Assembly (NCBI GenBank): GCA_021781555.1
Contig: JAJXWQ010000004.1
Span: forward strand, 1-61,780
Direction: 5' to 3'
DNA: 61,780 nucleotides
Source of the DNA: a bacterium
GTDB taxonomy: Bacteria; Cyanobacteriota; Sericytochromatia; S15B-MN24; VGJW01
Of the stretch, positions 34,577-41,628 are shown in pieces; position 1 is the stretch's first letter, and the number at the start of each line of letters is the position of its first letter. Under the pieces are notes generated by a model, which saw nothing but the letters and a program-made list of their open reading frames with translations, was not told the origin of the DNA and did not search any database. A program made the translations under genes and the position numbers.

Positions 34577-34649
34577 GCCCCCTTCGTCTAGAGGCCCAGG
34601 ACACCGCCCTCTCACGGCGGCAGCAGGGGTTCGAATCCCCTAGGGGGTA
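34577..34649 (+). tRNA. tRNA-Glu (anticodon CTC)
   Basis: Folds into a full cloverleaf: acceptor GCCCCCT/AGGGGGT (with a G-U at the first pair), anticodon stem CCGCC/GGCGG with loop CTCTCAC (anticodon CTC, reading GAG), and T stem AGGGG/CCCCT with TTCGAAT. CCA is not encoded. The stop codon of the minus-strand gene abuts its 3' end. Confidence 0.97.
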
Positions 34650-35357
34650 CTACGGCTCGCTAGCCTGGTCAGGATCCAGGCAGCGAGCCATTTTGCTTCG
34701 GTTCGAGGCACCCGCGGCCGTCTTGTTGCTGGCCGCCACCACCGGTCGGTCGTGCTCGGGCACCGGCCAGTGATCGTGGACGCTCGAGCAGAAGGTGATC
34801 TGCTCGTCGGGCAGCGCGTTCCAGGTCAGGGTCCGATTGGCGGCCGGAAACACCCCCCTTCCGACCCGCGGGCCCTTGCTGTGGCTGGGCAACGGGGGGG
34901 GCTGGAGCAGGTTCTGGGGATCCGGGGAGTGAGAGAGGTAGGTCTCGACCTGGACTCCGCCGGGGATCGGATGGCCCTGGCGATCCCGGATCGACACGTC
35001 GTACATCCCCATGCCCCTGTCCACGTCGGGGACCGCGAAGCCGATGTGAGCCGTCTGACCGGGCTTGAGCATGGCGTAGCTCGATTCCTGATCGCCCGAT
35101 TCGAGCCACTGCGACAGCAGCTCCCGGCCGAGCCGCTTGGCATTGACCGGTCCCCGCGCACCGACCTGATGGCCGTGCTTGCCAAGGTAGAGGTATTCGG
35201 TCTTCTGGCTGGTGTTGGTCACCGCAAAGCCCGCGTAGGCGGGCGATCCCGTTGCGTTGTGGTGGCTCCAGAAGACGCGGAACTTGCCGGTGGTGTCGAC
35301 CTGCTGCGACTGAGCCAGGACGCCCTGCGAATGCACCGTCTCGGGGGCATTGCTCAT
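34650..35357 (-). CDS. Unknown protein, stop codon abutting tRNA-Glu
   Basis: 235 residues, no family recognised and no signal peptide or membrane segment. The first ~150 residues look like a beta-sandwich (FRVFWSHHNATG, YAGFAVTNTSQKTEYLYLG, HIGFAVPDVDRGMGMYDVSI), as in secreted copper- or carbohydrate-binding folds; a Pro-rich stretch follows. The ATG at 35357 overlaps the stop of the small upstream gene (ATGA), so the pair is cotranscribed and translationally coupled. The frame ends with TAG immediately at the tRNA 3' end. Confidence 0.6.
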   Translation of the reverse strand: MSNAPETVHSQGVLAQSQQVDTTGKFRVFWSHHNATGSPAYAGFAVTNTSQKTEYLYLGKHGHQVGARGPVNAKRLGRELLSQWLESGDQESSYAMLKPGQTAHIGFAVPDVDRGMGMYDVSIRDRQGHPIPGGVQVETYLSHSPDPQNLLQPPPLPSHSKGPRVGRGVFPAANRTLTWNALPDEQITFCSSVHDHWPVPEHDRPVVAASNKTAAGASNRSKMARCLDPDQASEP

Positions 35358-35620
35358 GAACAGGGACGCGAGGTGTCCTCGGCCCAGGCGAGCTGCTTCG
35401 AGACGTCGCGCATGCCCGCCAGGGCCGGCACGAGGGCGTCGAGTGCCAGTCGATGGTTCTGCGTGGCCGCGCGAGAAACAAGCAGCTCGTCGGGTCCCGT
35501 CCAGGCGGGCCGGGACGTCGTCAGCGCCGAGGTCTCGCCCGGCGAGCGGTCCGGCGAGACGGCGATCGTGTGCTTGCCTATCTTGAACAAGGGTTTTCGT
35601 CCATGAAGCCTCGACTCCAA
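35354..35620 (-). CDS. Small unknown protein coupled to the downstream gene
   Basis: About 88 residues if TTG 35620 is used; TTG 35590 would give 78. The middle part, KIGKHTIAVSPDRSPGETS and DELLVSRAATQNHRLALDA, has ordinary soluble-protein composition. Its TGA overlaps the ATG of the following gene by the sequence ATGA. The overlap and same-strand order are the main support for reality; the family is unknown. Confidence 0.5.
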   Translation of the reverse strand: MESRLHGRKPLFKIGKHTIAVSPDRSPGETSALTTSRPAWTGPDELLVSRAATQNHRLALDALVPALAGMRDVSKQLAWAEDTSRPCS

Positions 35621-35783
35621 TCTGATTATTCCCCGGCGGGCAGCAGCGCTTGCATTCCACCAGGCGCAACCGAGCTGGCAAGGGAACGCAGACGCCATTC
35701 TAGCGATCGACCGGGCGGTGGGGTAGGATGGCCTTGATCCGGCTGCCTGCCGGAATTGGCGGTTTATCGAGGATGCAAGGCTC

Positions 35784-37040
35784 GTGATTTTTTCGCGTCT
35801 GCGTGCCCTGGTTCTTGGCGCTCTCCTGGTGACGGCTCTTCCGGCGGAGGCGGCCCGGGCGGCCCTGCCGCCGGGCGTCCAGATCGTCGAGAGCGTGCCC
35901 GTGGCGACGAGCTACGGCGAACCCGGCGTGCCGCGAACGCAGGCGGTCTGGCTGGCCATGATTCGCGGCGCAAAGCGCCAGATAGACATCGCCGCCTTCT
36001 ACATCTCCGACAAGCCGCACAGCGAGCTGTCTTTGGTTCTCGACGCGCTGGCAGCGCGGGCGCGAGCCGGTGTCAAGGTCCAGATCCTCGTGGACCAGAC
36101 CTTCCTGGCCAGGAACGCAGCCGCGGTCGATCGCCTCAAGAAGGTTCCGGGCATCACGGTCCGCGTCTTGCCGGTGAACAAGCTCACGGGCGGGGTGCTG
36201 CACGCCAAGTACATGATCATCGATGACCGGAGCGTCTTCGTGGGGAGCCAGAACTGGGACTGGCGTGCACTCGATCAGATCCACGAGGTCGGAGCCCGGA
36301 TCGACAACGCGCGTTTTGCCAGGACCTTCGCCGCGGTCTTCGACTTCGACTGGCATCTGGCCGCCCACCCGGATCTTCCCAGGGCGCGCGAGGTGGCAGT
36401 CAAGCCGCCGACCTTCTCCCCCGTGACGATGGAGGACCCGGTCATTCTCGGGCGCGGCTCAGCCCATCCGGTGGTGGCGTTTCCGGCATTCAGCCCCCCG
36501 GCGCTGGTACCGGCGTGGGTCACCCCCGAGCAGACGGCCCTGGTGCGCATGATCCACGCCAGCCGCCACGTGCTGCGGGTCCAGGTCATGACCTTGTCGG
36601 CGCTCCGCCACTACGGGCCCAAGGGCTGGTGGGCTCCGGTCGATGCTGCGCTGCGCGACGCCGCCGCCCGCGGGGTCCAGGTCCGCATCATCGTTGCCGA
36701 CTGGGCCCTGCGCGAGCCGATGCAATCCTACCTCAAGAGCCTGGCCGTCTTGCCCGGCATCACGGTCAAGTTCAGCCACCTGCCGCCGGCGCCACAGGGC
36801 TTCATTCCCTATGCCCGGGTCGAGCACGCCAAGTATGCCGTCGCGGACGATCGCTTGGCCTTCATCGGCACGGGGAACTGGGAGTGGGGCTACTTCAACA
36901 CCACGGTCGACGCCTCGGTCTTCTTGCAGGGGCGGGCGCCCGCCCGGATCCTCACGCAGATCTTCGACCGCGACTGGAACGGCCCCTACGTCACCAAGCT
37001 GGATGTCTGCAAAGAGGTCTCGCCGCCGCGTATCCGGTGA
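35784..37040 (+). CDS. Secreted phospholipase D-like (HKD) protein
   Basis: 418 residues. Signal peptide (1-~26), then two PLD repeats with the HxKxxxxD motif: HAKYMIIDD near 135 and HAKYAVADD near 350, each followed by the Gly-Ser/Thr-x-Asn-Trp element. Both halves are complete, so a phosphodiester- or transphosphatidylation-type activity is likely; the substrate (phospholipid, cardiolipin or nucleic acid) is unknown. The start is GTG 35784. Downstream is a 6-bp inverted repeat, then yceI. Confidence 0.9.
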   Translation: MIFSRLRALVLGALLVTALPAEAARAALPPGVQIVESVPVATSYGEPGVPRTQAVWLAMIRGAKRQIDIAAFYISDKPHSELSLVLDALAARARAGVKVQILVDQTFLARNAAAVDRLKKVPGITVRVLPVNKLTGGVLHAKYMIIDDRSVFVGSQNWDWRALDQIHEVGARIDNARFARTFAAVFDFDWHLAAHPDLPRAREVAVKPPTFSPVTMEDPVILGRGSAHPVVAFPAFSPPALVPAWVTPEQTALVRMIHASRHVLRVQVMTLSALRHYGPKGWWAPVDAALRDAAARGVQVRIIVADWALREPMQSYLKSLAVLPGITVKFSHLPPAPQGFIPYARVEHAKYAVADDRLAFIGTGNWEWGYFNTTVDASVFLQGRAPARILTQIFDRDWNGPYVTKLDVCKEVSPPRIR

Positions 37041-37090
37041 GGCTCGAGGGACCGGAGAGTTTGCAGCGAGCTGAAGTGGTGGCTGGCGCT

Positions 37091-37115
37091 CCTGGCAAAC
37101 CTTTCGTTCGCCAGG
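37091..37115. repeat. Inverted repeat between the PLD-like gene and yceI
   Basis: CCTGGC (37091-37096)/GCCAGG (37110-37115) with a 13-base loop, just upstream of a TAGAAT box (37124-37129) for yceI. It could be a terminator for the PLD gene or an operator. Confidence 0.4.
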
Positions 37116-37167
37116 GTCAAGAGTAGAATCTCACCGCGACCCTCGAAGCTCGAAAGGATGCGCCGCC

Positions 37168-37752
37168 ATGGCGATTTCGGAGACCCCTGTAAGGCCCGGC
37201 GTCACGACCTTTACCTTTGAACCGGGGCACACCGCCGTCGAGTTCAAGGCCCGCCACATGATGGTTTCGTGGGTTCGCGGTCATATCAAGAACGTCCGCG
37301 GATCCTTGAAGTTCGATCCCGACCGGCCAGCCGAGGCCCGGACGGAAGCCGAGATGGACGTTGCCGACCTGTGGACCGGCGTCAAGGAGCGGGACGACCA
37401 CCTCAAGAGCGCCGATTTCTTCGATGCGGCGAGGTTTCCCAAGATCTTCTTCAAGAGCACGTCGGTGGAGTGCGTCGGCGCGGACCAGTACCGGGTCCAT
37501 GGCGACCTCACCCTCCGCGGCGTGACCCGGTCCGTGACCCTCGAGGTTCGCTACCTCGGCCAGTGGGAGACCCCCTGGTGGGAAGGTGGCGTGAACCGGG
37601 GGCCCAGGATCCGGGCGGGGTTCGAGGCCACCGCGCGGATCGACCGGAAGGATTTCGGGGTCAACTGGAACGACTCTCTCGATCGCGGGGGGCTGGTCGT
37701 GAGCGACGCGATCGACCTGACGATCGACGTCGAGGCCATCCAGCAGGTCTAG
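37168..37752 (+). CDS. YceI-family lipid-binding protein
   Basis: 194-residue YceI domain: VTTFTFEPGHTAVEFKARHMMVSWVRGHI and the long lipocalin-like beta barrel to the end. Family members bind isoprenoid chains, as in polyisoprenoid-binding proteins. No signal peptide is seen, so it is probably cytosolic. AAAGGA is 8 nt before ATG 37168; TAGAAT lies upstream. The TAG stop codon is part of the CTAG boundary of copy 9. Given the isoprenoid genes downstream, an isoprenoid ligand is plausible but inferred. Confidence 0.92.
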   Translation: MAISETPVRPGVTTFTFEPGHTAVEFKARHMMVSWVRGHIKNVRGSLKFDPDRPAEARTEAEMDVADLWTGVKERDDHLKSADFFDAARFPKIFFKSTSVECVGADQYRVHGDLTLRGVTRSVTLEVRYLGQWETPWWEGGVNRGPRIRAGFEATARIDRKDFGVNWNDSLDRGGLVVSDAIDLTIDVEAIQQV

Positions 37753-37850
37753 AGTGCTCCTGGTTTGAATGGATCGAGCCCGAGGAGTCAAACGGGGCCC
37801 GGTTGCGCAGCGCAGCGACCGCGCAGAGGGATCCGTTCAGACTTGGATGG
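37749..37850 (+). repeat. CTAG repeat copy 9, starting on the yceI stop codon
   Basis: The left boundary CTAG (37749-37752) contains the yceI stop TAG. The body matches up to the GCGCA stem; the right end is replaced by GGATCCGTTCAGACTTGG, resembling copy 2. It lies between the convergent yceI and trxC. Confidence 0.88.
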
Positions 37851-37874
37851 CTGTGGTACTGCGGATCCCGGGGC

Positions 37875-38303
37875 TTAGGATCCCGCGCGGCTGAGCCAGT
37901 CCACCATGGTCTGGCTGTCGACGAGGCCCGGCTGCTGGAAGACCGTCTTGCCATCCCGGAGCACGACGAAGTTGGGGATGCCCTGGACCCCGAATCGCGC
38001 CGCCAGTTGCGGATGGCGTTCGGTGTCCACCTTGACGACCAGGGCGCGGCCCGCCATCTCGGCCGCCGTCTTGGCCACCTGCGGCGCCGCCATCCGGCAG
38101 GGGGCGCACCAGGCGGCCCAGAAGTCCACCAGGACCGGGACCCGGGCTTGGGTGGCGATCGCATCGAAGGTGGACTCGTCGACCTCGAGCGGTTCGCTGG
38201 TCGGCCCCAGCGTGGCCTTGCAGGATCCGCAGCGACCCGAATCCGCCAGGTGGCTTTCGGGGATGCGGTTGGATTTTCCACACGAAGGGCATTTTCGGAT
38301 CAT
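37875..38303 (-). CDS. trxC: Zinc-ribbon thioredoxin (thioredoxin 2 type)
   Basis: 142 residues. N-terminal zinc ribbon CPSCGK (5-10) and CGSC (25-28) as in TrxC, then a thioredoxin fold with active site WCAPC near 65-69 and the cis-Pro segment IPNFVVL. It reduces disulfides in the cytosol, often under oxidative stress. ATG 38303 has no Shine-Dalgarno; TAGACT ends 6 nt before it, with TTGCCC 18 bases further up, predicting a leaderless mRNA. Confidence 0.95.
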   Translation of the reverse strand: MIRKCPSCGKSNRIPESHLADSGRCGSCKATLGPTSEPLEVDESTFDAIATQARVPVLVDFWAAWCAPCRMAAPQVAKTAAEMAGRALVVKVDTERHPQLAARFGVQGIPNFVVLRDGKTVFQQPGLVDSQTMVDWLSRAGS

Positions 38304-38309
38304 GGCCCG

Positions 38310-38339
38310 AGTCTAGCTTGACCTCCGCCTGCTGGGCAA
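38310..38339 (-). promoter_or_regulatory. Leaderless promoter of trxC
   Basis: Minus strand TTGCCC (38334-38339), 18-base spacer, TAGACT (38310-38315), then 6 nt to ATG 38303. Confidence 0.45.
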
Positions 38340-38420
38340 TGGGATCCACTACGATGCTCCCGGGCTACGGGAGCCAACGCGAGCTGGGAGTCCCGTCGCC
38401 GCCCCGGCGGCGTCGAGGAG

Positions 38421-39530
38421 CTACTCGACCGTCAGGACCATCTTGCCGTGAATATGGCCCTGCTGACTGATCTCGTGGGCCCGTGCGACCTCCTCGAGGG
38501 GCAGGATCTCGGTCACCGCGACGCGAAGCTTGCCGTCGTCGAACAGGCGCGCGATCTGCCGCAAGAGGGCACCGGTCGGCTCCACCATGAAATGACGGGC
38601 CCTGACGCCTTGCCATTCGGCCTCCTCGACGGGAGGCAAAAGGACCGTCGACACGAGCAGGCCACCCGGCCGCAGGGCCTTGAGGCTCGCCGCCTGGATC
38701 TCCGGGTGCCCGACGAGGTCGAGGACCAGATCGACGTCGCGTAAGCGGGCCATGCCCTCGGCGCCATCGTGCGCGAGGGTCTCATCGGCGCCGAGGGTGC
38801 CGATGAAGCCGAGGTGATCGCGGGATGCGACGCCGATGACGTGGGCTCCCCGGAGCTTGGCCAGCTGGACGGCGAAGTGGCCGATGCCGCCCGCCGCCCC
38901 CCAGATGAGGACCGTCTGTCCGCTCTCGAGCTGGCCGTGTTCGAAGAGCCCCTGCCAGGCGGTCATCGCCGCCAGGGGGACTCCGGCGGCCTGGATGAAG
39001 TCGAGGCTGCGCGGCATCGGTGCCAGCAGCCGGATCGGGGCGACGACGAACTGGGCACAGGCTCCGAGCCGGATCTCCCCGAAGACTTCCTGGCCGATCT
39101 GCCAGCCCTCCACCTGCTCGCCAATCTCGGCGATCTGGCCAGCCACATCCGCCCCCGGAATGGCGGGCAGGGTGACCCGATCCGGGTACCGACCCTCGCG
39201 GAGCTTCCAGTCGATCGGGTTGACACCGACCGCCCGGACCTTGATCAGCACCTCCTGTGGACCCGGTTCCGGGACGGGGACGGTCTCGAGGCTGATCACG
39301 CCCGGGCCGCCGAAGCGCCCGTAGCGCAACGCGCGCATCTTGCGGGGCGGGGCCAGCGAGATCGGCCCGGGCCGGGCTTCCTCCTTGACGGTCTCGGCCG
39401 CGCTCACCAGGTCGGCCGCCTGGCGTGCGAGCTCCTGCAACTCCCGCCACTCGCTGCCCAGCAGCTGGGGCTTCCCCGCCAGTTCCCGCAGCCGGTGGAG
39501 CAGAACCGAGGTGTCGGGAGCCCTTGCCAT
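38421..39530 (-). CDS. Zinc-independent quinone oxidoreductase (MDR family) with N-terminal extension
   Basis: 369 residues. The oxidoreductase core starts at about residue 65 (MRALRYGRFGG) and contains NPIDWKLREG and the NADPH loop GAAGGIGHFAVQLA; the zinc-ligand cysteine is absent, as in quinone oxidoreductases. A ~62-residue N-terminal segment rich in Leu/Glu/Ala (LLHRLRELAGK...LQELARQAADL) has no counterpart in the usual family. GGAGG at ideal distance before ATG 39530 shows that the extension is translated. Physiological substrate unknown. Confidence 0.88.
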   Translation of the reverse strand: MARAPDTSVLLHRLRELAGKPQLLGSEWRELQELARQAADLVSAAETVKEEARPGPISLAPPRKMRALRYGRFGGPGVISLETVPVPEPGPQEVLIKVRAVGVNPIDWKLREGRYPDRVTLPAIPGADVAGQIAEIGEQVEGWQIGQEVFGEIRLGACAQFVVAPIRLLAPMPRSLDFIQAAGVPLAAMTAWQGLFEHGQLESGQTVLIWGAAGGIGHFAVQLAKLRGAHVIGVASRDHLGFIGTLGADETLAHDGAEGMARLRDVDLVLDLVGHPEIQAASLKALRPGGLLVSTVLLPPVEEAEWQGVRARHFMVEPTGALLRQIARLFDDGKLRVAVTEILPLEEVARAHEISQQGHIHGKMVLTVE

Positions 39531-39654
39531 GGCCGAACCTCCATGCCCGCGAGCGCGCCAGCCTATAGCCTACCGGCCTGGGCCCTCGGCACAACGGCCG
39601 ATCGGATGAAATCCTCCGGCGAACTCGAGCTTCGAAGAGCGCGGTGAACCAGTA

Positions 39655-40395
39655 TCAGGTGGCCGGGCGGGCGTCGGCCTCGAGATAGGCCTCGAGGCGG
39701 CGGCCCAGACCGATGAACAGGTCCTTGAGGAAGCGGATGCTGATGTTGCCGGCGCTGGCATCGAGCAGGCGATCGAGCTCGGCAAGGAAGGTCCGTACCT
39801 CCTCGGGGCCGCGCAGGGTGTCGGCCGACAGCGAAATGACCCGCGCTGCATCCGCCCCTGCCTCGGGTTTGCGGAGCAGCGTCAGGGTGACGGGGCCGTA
39901 GGATGTCGACAGTTCCAGGTCGTCCTCGTGGAACCCGCCCCGGCCGTTGGGACGCGGGGCCGGGGTCAGGGCCTTGCGCGTGGCACCGGCCAGCACCGTG
40001 GGATCGAGGCCCGCCGCCAGGAGCAGGGCCGAGCCCCGGGAGCTCTCGGGCCCCTGATTCAAGAGGGCGAGTAGCAGGTGCCCGGGAGCGATCGTGCTGT
40101 GGTGGAACTCCTCGGCGATGGCCCAGGACTGGGCGATCGCCCGCTGTGCATCGGCGCCGAACGGGAGATCTGAAGTGCGCGGGCTCTTGGCCTGGCCGGT
40201 CAGCGCAACCAGGGCTTGCAACAGAGCTTCGACCGAGCCGCCCTGATCTGCGATCAGGCTCGCGACCCTGGCATCGGTGCTGGCCAGGCCGACCAGGAGA
40301 TGCTCGGTCCCGACCGCCGGATGCCCCAGACGCGCCGCCGCGTCGCGGCCGGCGAGTATGGCCCGTACCGCGTCTTCCTCGAATCGCTCGAACAC
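39655..40395 (-). CDS. Stand-alone Clp N-terminal (Clp_N) domain protein
   Basis: 246 residues. Two Clp_N repeats: MFERFEEDAVRAILAGRDAA...GHPAVGTEHLLVGLA (~1-40) and FHHSTIAPGHLLLALLN (~95-115), like the substrate/adaptor domain of ClpC/ClpA. No AAA+ module follows; the C-terminal ~100 residues are a different, possibly helical domain. It may be an adaptor or anti-adaptor for Clp proteases. The start is GTG 40395, with a weak upstream site. Confidence 0.85.
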   Translation of the reverse strand: MFERFEEDAVRAILAGRDAAARLGHPAVGTEHLLVGLASTDARVASLIADQGGSVEALLQALVALTGQAKSPRTSDLPFGADAQRAIAQSWAIAEEFHHSTIAPGHLLLALLNQGPESSRGSALLLAAGLDPTVLAGATRKALTPAPRPNGRGGFHEDDLELSTSYGPVTLTLLRKPEAGADAARVISLSADTLRGPEEVRTFLAELDRLLDASAGNISIRFLKDLFIGLGRRLEAYLEADARPAT

Positions 40396-40493
40396 GAGGC
40401 TGATCTACCCCGCCGGCACTGCCGGTAACTTCTATCCGCAAGGACTACAGGTGTACCGTCGTTAAGAAAAGACTACCCGGCGAATAAAGGTTC

Positions 40494-40502
40494 TGCTATA
40501 CT
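40494..40502 (+). promoter_or_regulatory. Extended -10 promoter of the hopanoid operon
   Basis: TGCTATACT (extended TGn plus TATACT 40497-40502) in an AT-rich patch. No -35 consensus. It predicts a ~69-nt leader, which contains a small GGCCC/GGGCC hairpin before the hpnH start. Confidence 0.55.
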
Positions 40503-40577
40503 TTACTTGACTCGCTAAAATATTCGGCCCTCGGGCCCTATGAAAATCGCCTGCCTTCGCTACAGGAGACGCCGCCA

Positions 40578-41618
40578 TTGGTCACGACCCTTGAAAAGCC
40601 ACCGGCCGAGCATTACAAGCCCTCCGGACGCGCCAAGTTCCCACCTGGAATGATGGGCAAGGTGGCGGGCCACATGATCAAGAATCGGCTCAAGGGCCAA
40701 AGGTTTCCGACGGTCCTCCAGCTCGAGCCCTTGCACACCTGCAACTTTCACTGCAGCGGCTGCGGGCGGATCCGCGAGTACGAGAGCACCATCCACGAGC
40801 AACTGACGCTCGAGCAGTGCCTCGACGCCGTTGACCAGTCGGATGTCCCGGTCGTGAGCATCGCCGGGGGCGAGCCGCTCATCTATCGCCACATCGTTCC
40901 CCTGGTCGAGGAGCTCCAGCGCCGCGACAAGTACATGTACCTCTGCACCAATGGCTGGATCCTGGATCGCAAGATCGACGAGTTCAAGCCGGATAGGCAC
41001 CTGATCGTCAACCTGCATCTCGACGGCATGGAGGAGACCCACGACGCCATCGTCGAGTGGCCCGGAGCCTTCAAGAAGGCGATCGAAGGGATCAAGCTCC
41101 TCAAGGATCGCGGTTTCCACGCCTGCATCAACACGACGATCTACAAGCAGACCCGCAACGACGAGATCGTCGAACTCTTCAAGCTCGTCGAGAGCCTGGG
41201 CATCGATGGCATCCTGGTGTCGCCAGCCTACTCGTACAAGGAGGTCGACCCCGAGTTCTACCAGACCCGCGCCGAGATCCAGGGGCGGTTCCGTGAACTC
41301 GCGCCCCGGCTCCGCGGGTTCAAGCTCTGGAATACCCCGATCTATTTCAGGTACCTGATGGGCGAGATCGATCTGGACTGCACGCCCTGGGGCACGCCCA
41401 CGGCCAACCCCCGCGGCTGGCGCGGGCCTTGCTACCAGCTCGGGGATACCCATCACGGCAGCTTTTCCGAAATGATGAAATCGACGGACTGGCAACGCTA
41501 CATCAAGCACGAAGACGAGCGGTGCAGCGCCTGCATGACTCACGGCGGTTACGAACCTTCTGCGGCCCTCAAGGCCCTCAGCTTCAAGGGGGCCATCGAG
41601 GTCCTCCGGGGCTGGTAA
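40578..41618 (+). CDS. hpnH: Adenosyl-hopene transferase HpnH (radical SAM)
   Basis: 346 residues. Adds the 5'-deoxyadenosyl group to diploptene, the first step of extended (C35) hopanoids. Radical-SAM cysteines in CNFHCSGC, GGEPL, then the HpnH-typical LCTNGWILD, NLHLDG and SPAYSYKEVDPEFYQ segments and the C-terminal CSACMTHGGYEPS. The start is TTG 40578 with AGGAGA upstream. It is the first gene of the hopanoid operon, 10 bases before shc; in many genomes it follows shc instead. Confidence 0.96.
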   Translation: MVTTLEKPPAEHYKPSGRAKFPPGMMGKVAGHMIKNRLKGQRFPTVLQLEPLHTCNFHCSGCGRIREYESTIHEQLTLEQCLDAVDQSDVPVVSIAGGEPLIYRHIVPLVEELQRRDKYMYLCTNGWILDRKIDEFKPDRHLIVNLHLDGMEETHDAIVEWPGAFKKAIEGIKLLKDRGFHACINTTIYKQTRNDEIVELFKLVESLGIDGILVSPAYSYKEVDPEFYQTRAEIQGRFRELAPRLRGFKLWNTPIYFRYLMGEIDLDCTPWGTPTANPRGWRGPCYQLGDTHHGSFSEMMKSTDWQRYIKHEDERCSACMTHGGYEPSAALKALSFKGAIEVLRGW

Positions 41619-41628
41619 GGGGGCTTCC

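Noticed and set aside
35354-35698. Frameshift joining the small protein and the 235-residue protein into one gene.
   Set aside because: The clean ATGA overlap and normal composition on both sides fit two coupled genes; nothing in the reading frames shows a missing base.
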